Source: CAYUCY01 sp964443525 (GTDB lineage Bacteria > Pseudomonadota > Alphaproteobacteria > Caedimonadales > Caedimonadaceae). Taken from it: a stretch of 20,143 bases of DNA. The notes under the pieces were generated by a model. The model worked only from the letters and a program-made list of their open reading frames with translations, had not been told where the DNA came from and did no database searches. This document shows, in pieces, positions 8,218 to 15,953 of this stretch. The stretch covers positions 1-20,143 of the forward strand of contig CAYUCY010000025.1 of NCBI GenBank assembly GCA_964443525.1, given 5' to 3'. The position numbers were made by a program, and so were the translations under genes. Every line of letters starts with the position of its first letter. Position 1 is the stretch's first letter.

Positions 8218-8700
8218 CTAAGCAGGAATTTTTTCGATCAGTCGAATCGCTGCTTCAATGGCTTTCTGATCAACGTTTTTATCCACAGATCCTTTAAGAA
8301 CTTTTTGAGCAGCGGCAAGCGAAACTTCTATGGCTTTTTGCTCGATCTCATGGAAAACTTCTCTTTCCGCACGATCGATCCTCTCCTTTAAAAGCCGCTC
8401 CTCAAGAGACTTATATGTTTCAAGCTCTTTTTCAGACTCGTTCCTTAAGCGATTCAATTCCTCCTCAGCATGCACAAGAATTTCTTGGATGCGCTGGACT
8501 GATTCTTTTTGACGCGCCTTCGATGAGGAAAGGAGGGAAGCCGCCAATTCTTTGGCTGAAGCGGCTTCCTCTATATCTCTCTTGATTTTAAAAATTTTGT
8601 CGTCAAGCGCACCCCGCAAAAAACGCCATGCAGGCCTATATATGAGAACCAGTAAAAAAACAAAGGCAGCACCTACGAAAAATGAGGCTTCAAACATCAT
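8218..8700 (-). CDS. atpF: ATP synthase F0 subunit b
   Basis: This encodes 160 residues: one N-terminal membrane helix (about 6-22, FFVGAAFVFLLVLIY followed by RPAW) and then a long charged helix with few glycines or prolines, the usual form of the peripheral stalk that connects F1 to subunit a. It is the last gene of the F0 cluster. Its ATG lies 11 bases inside the end of the preceding b' gene, which suggests translational coupling. Family identity rests on context plus topology, since b subunits are poorly conserved in sequence. Confidence 0.93.
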   Translation of the reverse strand: MMFEASFFVGAAFVFLLVLIYRPAWRFLRGALDDKIFKIKRDIEEAASAKELAASLLSSSKARQKESVQRIQEILVHAEEELNRLRNESEKELETYKSLEERLLKERIDRAEREVFHEIEQKAIEVSLAAAQKVLKGSVDKNVDQKAIEAAIRLIEKIPA

Positions 8701-9190
8701 TCACCGCCTTTTTACTTAAAGTCTCGGCAACGACATCCTCAATTGCGACATGAGTATAATCTTTTAAGATTTTGCGCACCAGTTCGGATGCAACGGACTC
8801 AGCGATTGATTGGATACCGCCCATTGCATTCTCTTTCTTTTTATAAAGATGCGATTCTTCCTCTTTAAAGAAATCTTTTGATTTGCGCGCAACCTGTTGC
8901 TTTTCCTCCGAAAGCCTGACAGAGATCTCCCGGCTGACTCGCACTATTTCCTCGTGAGATTTCTTGCGAGCTGCAGCTAAATCTTCTCCAACCTGCCCCG
9001 TAATTTGATCCGCCTCATTTTTCAGCTTATCCGCTTCAAGACGGGTTCCTTCGATCAACGTCCACCGTTGCCTCAAAAGAGCGGCCAGCTGAGGCAGGGT
9101 ATATTTTGCCGATACGATAACTAATGTCAAAAAGCAAAGGATCAGCCAAAAAATCTGGGACGCATACGTCTCAAATTGCAGTTGAGGCAT
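8690..9190 (-). CDS. atpF': ATP synthase F0 subunit b'
   Basis: This encodes 166 residues. A membrane helix at about 12-30 (QIFWLILCFLTLVIVSAKYTLPQL) is followed by a basic and acidic helical stalk. The Q-F-x-SQIFWL-ICF start is the usual signature of the second, b'-type subunit found in Alphaproteobacteria and photosynthetic bacteria, where b and b' form a heterodimeric stalk. The gene follows atpE by 18 bases and overlaps atpF by 11. A GAGAGGA lies about 11 bases before the ATG. Confidence 0.93.
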   Translation of the reverse strand: MPQLQFETYASQIFWLILCFLTLVIVSAKYTLPQLAALLRQRWTLIEGTRLEADKLKNEADQITGQVGEDLAAARKKSHEEIVRVSREISVRLSEEKQQVARKSKDFFKEEESHLYKKKENAMGGIQSIAESVASELVRKILKDYTHVAIEDVVAETLSKKAVNDV

Positions 9191-9208
9191 CAGAAGAATG
9201 TCCTCTCT

Positions 9209-9436
9209 TTACACCACGAACAGTAAAATCATAGCAACCGTAAAAGCCAAAATTCCGATCGCTTCCGTCAGGGCGGCTCCGATATAAGCAGGGACCATAA
9301 CCTCGTTCTTGACAGAAGGATTGCGGGCGATCGCTGCCAACAGGTTTGAAAAAATTTGACCGACGCCCATCCCGACACCGAATAAGGCGATGACTGCAAG
9401 CCCTGCGCCGATCAGTTTTGCTGCTCCTACTTCCAT
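9209..9436 (-). CDS. atpE: ATP synthase F0 subunit c (rotor ring)
   Basis: This encodes 75 residues with two membrane hairpin helices. Helix 1 is rich in glycine and alanine (the AGLAVIALFGVGMGVGQ run). The polar loop reads ARNPS at 38-41, and helix 2 carries the ion-binding glutamate Glu58 in AALTEAIGI. The residues after the glutamate are Ala-Ile rather than the Ser/Thr expected in sodium-binding rings, so proton coupling is the likely mode. A strong GAAGGAG ribosome binding site precedes the ATG, as expected for the F0 subunit made in most copies. Confidence 0.97.
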   Translation of the reverse strand: MEVGAAKLIGAGLAVIALFGVGMGVGQIFSNLLAAIARNPSVKNEVMVPAYIGAALTEAIGILAFTVAMILLFVV

Positions 9437-9485
9437 ATTTTTCTCCTTCTTTCTTCAAATTAAAGTTCGTTCTACCCAAACCACC

Positions 9486-10211
9486 TTAATGCAGGTGAAT
9501 TGAATCGTGTAAATAAATACAGGTGAGCACCGTAAAAATATAGGCTTGCAAGAGGGCCACAAAAATTTCAAAAGCCGTAAAAAATAATAAAAAGCCGAAC
9601 GGTGCAATAAAACCAACGACCCCAATCGCAGCTGCAAACCCGCCGAATAATTTCAAGACGATATGCCCTGCCATCATATTTGCAAAAAGTCGCACAGCTA
9701 AGGTAACGGGCCTGAAAAAGTAAGCGATGATTTCAACGGGCACCAAAATGGGAGCCACCATGAGAGGAACCCCTTCGGGATAAAAAAGTCTAAAAAATTT
9801 GAGGCCGTGTTTTGAAAAACCGATAAACGTAACCAACAGAAAAACAACGAGGGCCAACGTTCCGCTCACCGCCAAGTGGCTCGTAAACGTAAAGGAGCCG
9901 GGAACCATTCCCCATAGATTCCCGGCAGCAATAAAAAGAAAAAGAGAAAAAATAAAAGGAAAATACTTCTTTCCCTCCTCTCCCGTATTATCTTTGACCA
10001 TTGAGTTGATAAACTCGTAAGACATTTCGTAAAAGGCTTGAAGTCTTCCCGGCACAACGGATTGTCTTTTCACGCTTGCCGTTTGAAGCCACAGAATAAG
10101 AGTCGTTGAAATTACCATAAAAAGCGAGGAATTTGTAAAAGAGATGTCATAACCCGCAATATGCAAGGGGATCAGAGGCTTGATCATAAATTGCTCAAGC
10201 GGATTGTGCAT
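9486..10211 (-). CDS. atpB: ATP synthase F0 subunit a
   Basis: This encodes 241 residues. It is the membrane stator that forms the proton half-channels. The key arginine is Arg174 in the conserved LAVRLFANMMAGH segment, and the C-terminal helix has the usual FEIFVALLQAYIFTVLTCIYL form. Several hydrophobic helices cover the rest. GAGG overlaps the stop of a small upstream open frame and serves as ribosome binding site. It is the first recognised gene of the cluster. The usual upstream atpI is not found. Confidence 0.97.
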   Translation of the reverse strand: MHNPLEQFMIKPLIPLHIAGYDISFTNSSLFMVISTTLILWLQTASVKRQSVVPGRLQAFYEMSYEFINSMVKDNTGEEGKKYFPFIFSLFLFIAAGNLWGMVPGSFTFTSHLAVSGTLALVVFLLVTFIGFSKHGLKFFRLFYPEGVPLMVAPILVPVEIIAYFFRPVTLAVRLFANMMAGHIVLKLFGGFAAAIGVVGFIAPFGFLLFFTAFEIFVALLQAYIFTVLTCIYLHDSIHLH

Positions 10212-10576
10212 GGTGCCTCAACCATCGTTTTTGTTGTTTTTAATACTGTTACATAACCACAGCTCAAAGAACTCGTCAACGACGAATGCGAGTCTCTTGA
10301 GGGCGTCGAGCGGGAAAAATTTTCCTCGACCTATGAGGAAGAAGTCACAAAAAAGAACTTTTCTACAGCTCGGCGTGGCCTCCAAAAATCCGTTCTTCTT
10401 TTGAAAATCCTCCATTTTTCTAACCTATTTTAAAGACTTATATCAAAACTCTCTTAACTCGGAAGAATTGGCACGCATCCTGCATCATTCCTAGAGCGGG
10501 TCTTTCTTCCTAAAAGATCCGGAGTGTGCGCCAGGATGGCGCTTTGTTTAACGCAGGAAGCGAAAGGAAAATAAAA
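10212..10576. other. Divergent intergenic region between atpB and the flagellin gene
   Basis: The minus side contains a 65-codon open frame (10415 down to 10218) that ends 6 bases before the atpB start. Its product, MEDFQKKNGFLEATPS and onward, has no membrane helix and does not resemble AtpI. I also checked the other two minus frames and saw no AtpI remnant. Its start lacks a good ribosome binding site, so it may be untranslated leader. The right part holds the sigma-54 promoter of the flagellin gene (10468-10485) and its leader. The atpB promoter should lie in the AT-rich part around 10420-10460, but I cannot fix it. Confidence 0.4.
10468..10485 (+). promoter_or_regulatory. Sigma-54 (RpoN) -24/-12 promoter of the flagellin gene
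   Basis: The sequence TTGGCACGCATCCTGCAT matches the sigma-54 consensus TGGCAC-N5-TTGC: GG at 10470-10471 and GC at 10482-10483 have the required spacing, and TGGCACG is exact. Only one T of the -12 element differs. Transcription would start near 10495, leaving a leader of about 80 bases before the flagellin ATG. Sigma-54 control of late flagellar genes is well known in several proteobacteria and implies an RpoN and an enhancer-binding activator elsewhere in the genome. Confidence 0.82.
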
Positions 10577-12073
10577 ATGTCAGTAACTGGTCTAACAAAC
10601 AGCGATGCTTCGAGCGCTTTGCTCGGACATCGTAAACATGGTGAAAAAGTAGCCGAAGCAGTTGGTCAACTCTCGACGGGTTCTCGACTCAACAAGGCTT
10701 CTTCTGATCCCTCATCTGCAGCAGTTGCGGCAACACTTGCCGGTAACGTTTCGGTCTTAAAGACGGCTGATGGCAACGCACGTAACGCCGCTGCTTTGCT
10801 TCAGTTGGCCTCCGGTTTTATTCAAAATGACATTGACTTGCTCAATCGTATGAAGACACTTGCTCAACAGGCAACGTCGGGTGCGTTGGACGATTCAAAC
10901 CGTGCTTTGATTGATGCTGAATTCCAAAAGCTAATCACGCAAATCGGTGATAACGCAACACGCGCTCGCTGGATGAACACTCAGCTTTTGACAGGATCCG
11001 TCGGAGCCGTGACAGAAGCAGGTGCCAAGACAGAAGCCGTGACAGGTCTCACAGCCGTTGCAAACGGATTCCTGAATACTTTGTGCACATCCCAAACACT
11101 CGGGTTTGTGACAGGAACATTCGATAGCGTTTCCGTTAAAGCTAACAACGGCGGTGCAGCTAACAGCTATGACGTTACCCTCACCTTGCGTAACGCAGAC
11201 GGAAATCGTCAGACTTATAAGGCAATTGCCGAGGCGCCAACTGCAAACGGCGTTCTGGTTCTTAAGAGCACCAGCAACAATATTCACCAAATTGCGGTGA
11301 ACTATGATACAGCTGTCACTGCTATTTCAAACGCCTCAACGTTTGAATCCAGCCTACAAACCTTGTTCGGCTTAGGCTCAGGCGCTCAAAAAGTCTCTAT
11401 CCTTGCAAACTCAGCTGCCCTTACGGGTGTGAACGGCATCAGCAGTGTTTCTGCCGGTTCTCAAACAACGGCTGGTGACTTTGCTTTGCAGAAAGTCGCA
11501 GGAACCGACACCCTGTATCTAACCGATACCGCAGGACGCCAATGGACGGCAACAGCTTCGGCAAGCTCAACAGTCACGTTCGACAATGGCGTAAGCGTCA
11601 CCTTCGGGTCTGGCTATGCAACTGGAACAGCCATTCCTCAGGGTGTCTTTACGGTTGCCGCAGGAACGGGAACATCACTCAGCTTCCAGGTTGACGTGAA
11701 ATCCACTGACACGATCAGCGTGTCCTTGTCCCCTGCAACGACAAGCGCTCTCGGTATCGGCAGCGATAACGTGAAGACAACGTCAGCAGCAAACACGGCG
11801 TTGACGAACATTGAAAACGCGCTGACAACCTTGAAAAGCTCGTTGGCAACCTTGGGTGCTCAACAATCTCAGATGGATGCAACTCAAAAGAACTTGGCAT
11901 CCACTATTGAGAACCTGACGGGAGCTCTTTCAACCTATCGAGACGCCGATGTTGCAGAAGCTCTCACGGAATTCGTGAAAGCAGACACAATGTCAAAGAT
12001 CTCCTTCACGGCGATCTCACAAGGGTTGCAAGCAACTAAAGATTTGGCGTCCTTCGTCCGCAATAACGGCTAA
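10577..12073 (+). CDS. fliC: Flagellin (divergent filament protein)
   Basis: The start is the ATG at 10577, preceded by AAAGGAAA. The open frame extends 17 codons further up to a GTG without a ribosome binding site, and those residues do not resemble flagellin. The protein has 498 residues. The N-terminal D0/D1 helices span about 1-140, with QLSTGSRLNKASSDPSSAA, LLNRMKTLAQQATSG and a final NTQLLTG. A Thr/Ser/Ala-rich variable middle covers about 141-400. C-terminal D1/D0 helices span about 407-498, with LASTIENLTGALSTYRDADVAEALTEFVK. Flagellin polymerises into the filament after export by the flagellar secretion system. Odd points are that the usual INSAADDAAGLAI-type motif is replaced by LNKASSDPSSAAVA, and that the end reads LASFVRNNG instead of the usual QVLSLL-type tail. 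Codon choice looks uniform, as in an abundant protein. Confidence 0.9.
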   Translation: MSVTGLTNSDASSALLGHRKHGEKVAEAVGQLSTGSRLNKASSDPSSAAVAATLAGNVSVLKTADGNARNAAALLQLASGFIQNDIDLLNRMKTLAQQATSGALDDSNRALIDAEFQKLITQIGDNATRARWMNTQLLTGSVGAVTEAGAKTEAVTGLTAVANGFLNTLCTSQTLGFVTGTFDSVSVKANNGGAANSYDVTLTLRNADGNRQTYKAIAEAPTANGVLVLKSTSNNIHQIAVNYDTAVTAISNASTFESSLQTLFGLGSGAQKVSILANSAALTGVNGISSVSAGSQTTAGDFALQKVAGTDTLYLTDTAGRQWTATASASSTVTFDNGVSVTFGSGYATGTAIPQGVFTVAAGTGTSLSFQVDVKSTDTISVSLSPATTSALGIGSDNVKTTSAANTALTNIENALTTLKSSLATLGAQQSQMDATQKNLASTIENLTGALSTYRDADVAEALTEFVKADTMSKISFTAISQGLQATKDLASFVRNNG

Positions 12074-12119
12074 GGGTATCCTTATAATCTTTAAGGTGGC
12101 TTAAAGCCATTTTGGAATG

Positions 12120-12150
12120 CTGCGGCGCTTGATTTAACCAAGTGCCGCAG
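12120..12150 (+). terminator. Hairpin after flagellin, terminator or attenuator
   Basis: CTGCGGCGCTT (12120-12130) pairs with AAGTGCCGCAG (12140-12150) around a 9-base loop: 11 pairs including one G-T wobble, followed by only three T residues. A partial terminator here would give much more flagellin mRNA than mRNA for the cap and chaperone genes, which fits their stoichiometry. The short T-run makes efficient termination uncertain. Confidence 0.55.
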
Positions 12151-12188
12151 TTTCCACTGAAGGAGGCAACAAAGAAAGTGGCAATACA

Positions 12189-12584
12189 ATGGCAGAAATC
12201 AGTTATCTCTCCCCCCTCAGCCTCGGCATTCATCCTTCGAAGCCGGCAGGAACCGCACAAAAATCTATGATCTCGAACCCTCTGAAACAAGAAATCCCGA
12301 TCGAACAAAGAAAAAGTGGCACGGATTTTGCAAATCTTGAAGAAAAAGCAAAAGAAAGCATGGGCAACATGATCACCCTTAAAAACCCCATGAATGATCA
12401 GGGCCCTTCTTACACTTATGAAGTGCCGCTAGGCATGGCAAACGGTGCGCTTTTGACGCGTGTCGTTGATGCCTCAGGAAATCAGGTAGAAGGATACCCT
12501 TCAAAATCAATTATCGAGCGATATGAAGAACAAATAAGGCAAACACAGACTTCTGAAATAAATCGGAGCAAAACGGGAACCTAA
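12189..12584 (+). CDS. flaG: FlaG-like flagellar protein
   Basis: This encodes 131 residues. The first half is low in structure and polar. The second half (about 78-120) reads GMANGALLTRVVDASGNQVEGYPSKSIIERYEEQIR when pieced together, which follows the FlaG pattern of a strand, VVD, a turn with G, then IPSE and a short helix. The resemblance is partial, since the usual GEVIRQIP is GNQVEGYP here, so the name leans on position: FlaG often lies between flagellin and fliD and influences filament length. An AGGAGG at 12161-12166 is 22 bases from the ATG, too far for normal use. No other in-frame start is closer, so the start is the weakest part of this call. The gap to fliD is 21 bases. Confidence 0.55.
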   Translation: MAEISYLSPLSLGIHPSKPAGTAQKSMISNPLKQEIPIEQRKSGTDFANLEEKAKESMGNMITLKNPMNDQGPSYTYEVPLGMANGALLTRVVDASGNQVEGYPSKSIIERYEEQIRQTQTSEINRSKTGT

Positions 12585-12605
12585 AGCCCTTGAAAGGACT
12601 CAACA

Positions 12606-14441
12606 ATGTCAGGTGTTGCAACGAGCCCGACCTTCGGAAAAATTACATATGACGATAAGACGGGACAAACAAAGATCTCTCAAAAAGTCATGGGGATCGA
12701 CCCCGGCGAGTACTTGACAGCAATTGCTGAGACTCGAGAAAAAACGCTTCTCACAAAACCGCGTCATGATCTGGAATCCGTCGATAAAAAAAGAACGGCA
12801 CTCTCCGAGCTTGAGGCTCTGGTCAGTGATTATAGAGTTCTCCTGAACCGTCTACGAGGAGCGAAAGAAGGGACAAACGCAGAAGGCGTTTTCTCCGAAC
12901 CGACCGCATCCGCCACAACCAATACGAGTGCGGTAGCGGGTGACTTGTTTGATCTGGCAGGTGATGTCGCTCCCGGGTCCTTTGACCTCAAAATTGAACG
13001 ACTCGCTCGGAAAGATCAATCTTTAGCAACAACCGATGTGGCCGACAAGACGGCCGCTCTCGGCTCCTCCGGGACAATTACGGTGAACGGACAAGTCATC
13101 AACGTTGCCGGGACCGATTCCCTAGAAGATATTGCCGAAAACGTCAATGCCGTTAAAGACACCACAAAAGTCGAAGCCGTTATTCTAAAACTTTCCGATA
13201 CGAGTTATAAGCTCACTTTCGTCAGCACGGAAGATGCAACCCCTATCATTGTCTCAAAAAGCTTGAGTGGTATAAATCAAACAGCCATTCCGGACTCTTC
13301 CGGCAATTCGGCCCAGGACCTTTCTGCAAAAATTTACTTCCGCGACATGGGAACTGCGATTTATAGAACAAGTAATAAAATCAGTGATTTGGGTGATATT
13401 CTTGAAAACGGAACCCTTATTCTGAAAAAAGCCGACAGCGCTACAACCATCTCCGTCAAAGTCGAAAATGATACCGCCAAAACGGAAACGGAAATTCGTG
13501 ACTTTGTTAAAAAACATAATGAGCTCATCGACTTTCTAAAAAAGCATCAAGCATTAAATGAGGAAAGGACGGGCCCTGCGGAAGATGCCTATCTTTTTGA
13601 GAGCCCTACTTTAAAGGCTCTCCTGAATCAATTACAAATTACTCTTTCCGATCGGGTCGATTGGGCTTCAGGCAGTAGCTACGGATCTCTTCGAGAGGTA
13701 GGCATCAACCTCATCGAAGGCAGGAAACTCGAAATCGATGAAACCGTCGATCAGGTAACGCAACGCAATCCTCTTCAACAGGCTCTCTATGCCAACTACA
13801 ATAAGGTCAGGGCCGTCTTCGGTTTTGAGTGGAATTCCTCGGACGCAACTTTTAAGATCACGAATCATCCCATTAATTGGCTTTCTCACCTCAACTCAAG
13901 TACCCAAACCAATAATATCATCGTTACTCTCTCAAGAGATGGGAATGGTGATCTTTCGGCCACCATCACTGACGACTCGGGGACGATCTATCCCGCAACG
14001 GTTACCGTCACGGGAACGGTCGCTATGATTAAGGCCGACACTTATGATAGCTTGGGGAACGCTTCTCCTTATCGCGGATTTGAGCTGCTCGTAAAAGATG
14101 CCGATCAAATTGCCAACAGCTCGAGCCGCGCTTCGACAATCACGGGTACCCAAGGTGTCGTGGATCATATGGCAAAGGTTCTCGAGTCGATGACCTCGAA
14201 AGGTGAGTATAACTCGGCCACCAAACTAATGGAATTTAAAGGGCAATTTGAGTTGGAACGAGATGAGCTCAGTGATACGGAAACCCGTTTGAAGGAAAAG
14301 ATTGACCGCCTGGAGCAGCGAATCGCCGATGAAAAAACACGCATGGAGCGGAAGTTTGCCCTCATGCAAAGAACACTGGCTCAAGCTCTTTCAACAGCCT
14401 CCTTCCTCCAAAGCGTCATGATGGGACCACAAGCCGCATAA
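12606..14441 (+). CDS. fliD: Flagellar filament cap protein FliD (hook-associated protein 2)
   Basis: This encodes 611 residues, longer than the roughly 470 of E. coli FliD but within the family range. The N-terminal FliD domain (about 27-115) has VMGIDPGEYLTAIAETREK followed by a basic LTKPRHDLESVDKKRTALSELEAL helix. A Thr/Asp-rich beta middle follows. The C-terminal part ends with the helical region from about 550 to 607 (ETRLKEKIDRLEQRIADEKTRMERKFALMQRTLAQ), in which R-x-x-x-KFALMQ-x-L is the typical FliD ending. FliD forms the cap that guides flagellin folding at the filament tip. GAAAGGA stands before the ATG. It lies between the FlaG-like gene (21 bases) and fliS (15 bases), the standard flaG-fliD-fliS order. 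Confidence 0.9.
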   Translation: MSGVATSPTFGKITYDDKTGQTKISQKVMGIDPGEYLTAIAETREKTLLTKPRHDLESVDKKRTALSELEALVSDYRVLLNRLRGAKEGTNAEGVFSEPTASATTNTSAVAGDLFDLAGDVAPGSFDLKIERLARKDQSLATTDVADKTAALGSSGTITVNGQVINVAGTDSLEDIAENVNAVKDTTKVEAVILKLSDTSYKLTFVSTEDATPIIVSKSLSGINQTAIPDSSGNSAQDLSAKIYFRDMGTAIYRTSNKISDLGDILENGTLILKKADSATTISVKVENDTAKTETEIRDFVKKHNELIDFLKKHQALNEERTGPAEDAYLFESPTLKALLNQLQITLSDRVDWASGSSYGSLREVGINLIEGRKLEIDETVDQVTQRNPLQQALYANYNKVRAVFGFEWNSSDATFKITNHPINWLSHLNSSTQTNNIIVTLSRDGNGDLSATITDDSGTIYPATVTVTGTVAMIKADTYDSLGNASPYRGFELLVKDADQIANSSSRASTITGTQGVVDHMAKVLESMTSKGEYNSATKLMEFKGQFELERDELSDTETRLKEKIDRLEQRIADEKTRMERKFALMQRTLAQALSTASFLQSVMMGPQAA

Positions 14442-14456
14442 ATAAAGGACAGAACA

Positions 14457-14900
14457 ATGAATACAGCCATCAACATTTATAAAAGACAAGTCGCTCACTC
14501 AACGGATGTCATGGGCTTGCCCGAACTTGTGGCAAGTCTTCTTGATAAGGCATCCTCTCATATTCAAGTGGCGAAACAATCAATTGAATCAAAAAATTAT
14601 GAACAGAGAGTTCGCTCTAGTAATCAGGCTAGCGACATTCTTCTGGGACTCTCCAATACTCTGGAATTTGACACGCCCGAAAAAGCAAGTGTTTCAACAA
14701 CTCTTAAGACATATTACGAGGCAATAAACGATCTCATCCACAATATGAATATCCGAAACGACATAGAGCTTTGTAAGTCCATTGAAAAATCCCTCAGAGA
14801 TATGGCCAATCATTGGCGAAACATCGACCGGATCTTAAAGGAACAAAAGAGCGTATCCGCTCCTTCCGAGCCTACAGGACCGTGTACGGTTGAAGCTTAA
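14457..14900 (+). CDS. fliS: Flagellin-specific chaperone FliS
   Basis: This encodes 147 residues. It follows the FliS plan of a small helical bundle: an N-terminal YKRQVAHSTDVMGLPELVASLLDKASSHI, where the family has Y-x-x-x-x-x-x-T-A/S-P-x-E-L-V and a helix, then AKQSIESKNYEQRVRSSNQASDILLGLSNTLEFD, and a last helix with LRDMANHWRNI. FliS binds the C-terminus of flagellin in the cytoplasm and keeps it unpolymerised before export. The match is recognisable but divergent, in line with the unusual flagellin C-terminus. AAAGGACAG precedes the ATG. It is the last gene of the flagellar unit, and an inverted repeat overlaps its stop codon. Confidence 0.85.
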   Translation: MNTAINIYKRQVAHSTDVMGLPELVASLLDKASSHIQVAKQSIESKNYEQRVRSSNQASDILLGLSNTLEFDTPEKASVSTTLKTYYEAINDLIHNMNIRNDIELCKSIEKSLRDMANHWRNIDRILKEQKSVSAPSEPTGPCTVEA

Positions 14901-14926
14901 AGTCTTTTAAGACGTTTGAAAGCTTC
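14892..14926 (+). other. Two-tier stem-loop over the fliS stop codon
   Basis: GAAGCTT (14892-14898) pairs with AAGCTTC (14920-14926), and between them GTCTT (14902-14906) pairs with AAGAC (14909-14913). No T-run follows, so I do not call an intrinsic terminator. It may mark the 3' end of the flagellar transcript. The remaining bases to 15047 show nothing else I can name. Confidence 0.3.
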
Positions 14927-15047
14927 CATCCCATCACATCCTGAGACTAAACACTATTTTTGCGGGTTCTTTTTGATATCCTTATAAGTCTCATTCTTTC
15001 CCTCCTTTTTAAACCTAGCTTAAATTCATGTACAGAGACGGCTTGTC

Positions 15048-15953
15048 TTATATCCGATCTTTTTTGAGTTGATCAAAAACGAAGCGGTTCAAAACACCTT
15101 GCACCCATCTCTGGGACAGAAGAACGCCGAATAGAATAAGAGAAGCTGGGAAAACCTGCTCCGTCCCCGGCACGTCTCCTAAAAGAATCCAGGCAAGAAT
15201 ACCCGAAAAGAAAGGAAAGAGGAGCAGAAACGGCATCGTGAGATAAGCCGGATACTTTTGAGACAGCTTCACATAGATATTGGTGGCAAGAAGTGTTGAA
15301 AACACGGCAGCAACGGCAATACATAAAAAAGCCCGCCCCGTTATATTCACAAGCCCGTTCAAAAACACATCTAGACCCTCCATGCAAAGTGAGATCGGGA
15401 AAAGCGGAAGCGCAGACATGGCCGTAATCCAGATCATATCCCGCGGGGTCGCGCCTATGTTGTGCTTTTTCATGACGGTAAATCCGAGCCCCCAAAATGA
15501 AGAGGCCCCAAGCAACAGAAGAATTCCGGGACTTGAGAGAAGCCCATCGATGGTCCCGCCTGCCAAGACAAAAATACCGACAGAGGCGATTCCCATCCCC
15601 ACAATGGCATTCCACGAAGGTTTCTCTTTCAGCAAGAGCCAAGCAAAAAAGACGCCGAAAAAAGCATTCGTCTGCACAAGGGTTGCCGAAATTGCAATAT
15701 TCAAGTTCGTCATCAGGGCAAACCCTACAAGCAAGCAATTGAGCACGTTGGCGTAAAGTCCGATGAGAAAATATCGCAGAAGGTTTTTCGGTCTTTGAGT
15801 CCAAAAAAGAAAGAAAAATATCCCCAGCATCATCATGCGAACAAAGTTCATCTGGTAAACGGATACATCTTCAAGGGCTATTTTTTGCACAACAAGGCTG
15901 CTTGCGCTAAACAAAACGAAAAGCAACATCTTAAAAATATCCGAATATGTCAT
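15048..15953 (-). CDS. EamA/DMT superfamily transporter
   Basis: This encodes 301 residues made of ten hydrophobic helices in two EamA repeats (about 5-135 and 142-285). The typical signs are the first-helix SASSLVVQKIALEDVSVYQMNFVRMM, the NLNIAISATLVQTNAFFGVFFAWLLLKEKPS pattern, with a Leu-Lys-Glu at the end of the fourth helix, and its weaker counterpart YLTMPFLLLFPFFSGILAWILLGDVP in the second half. Members export or import small metabolites such as amino acids, nucleotides or drugs, and the substrate cannot be read from sequence. GGGAG six bases before the ATG supports the start. It has no partner gene: its neighbours are the convergent fliS and a separate upstream gene closed by a terminator. 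Confidence 0.88.
   Translation of the reverse strand: MTYSDIFKMLLFVLFSASSLVVQKIALEDVSVYQMNFVRMMMLGIFFFLFWTQRPKNLLRYFLIGLYANVLNCLLVGFALMTNLNIAISATLVQTNAFFGVFFAWLLLKEKPSWNAIVGMGIASVGIFVLAGGTIDGLLSSPGILLLLGASSFWGLGFTVMKKHNIGATPRDMIWITAMSALPLFPISLCMEGLDVFLNGLVNITGRAFLCIAVAAVFSTLLATNIYVKLSQKYPAYLTMPFLLLFPFFSGILAWILLGDVPGTEQVFPASLILFGVLLSQRWVQGVLNRFVFDQLKKDRI

Noticed and set aside
9209..9436. Sodium-coupled c ring because of a glutamine in helix 1
   Set aside because: The residues after Glu58 are Ala-Ile and the Gln-to-Glu spacing differs from known sodium rings, so proton coupling is more likely.
10218..10415. 65-codon frame before atpB as an atpI gene
   Set aside because: No membrane helices and no AtpI-like sequence. 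Kept only as part of the intergenic description.
11006..11045. Short direct repeat of GCCGTGACAG at a 30-base interval in the flagellin gene
   Set aside because: It encodes a repeated Thr-Glu-Ala pattern in the variable domain and is too short to suggest a recombination system.
10931..11290. Minus-strand open frame inside the flagellin gene
   Set aside because: The cysteine-rich product is a shadow of alanine/threonine codons on the coding strand.
15073..15804. Long minus-strand open frame of 243 codons inside the EamA transporter gene
   Set aside because: It lies in another frame of the transporter, which has the expected ten helices and a ribosome binding site. The alternative product is cysteine- and arginine-rich without a recognisable pattern.
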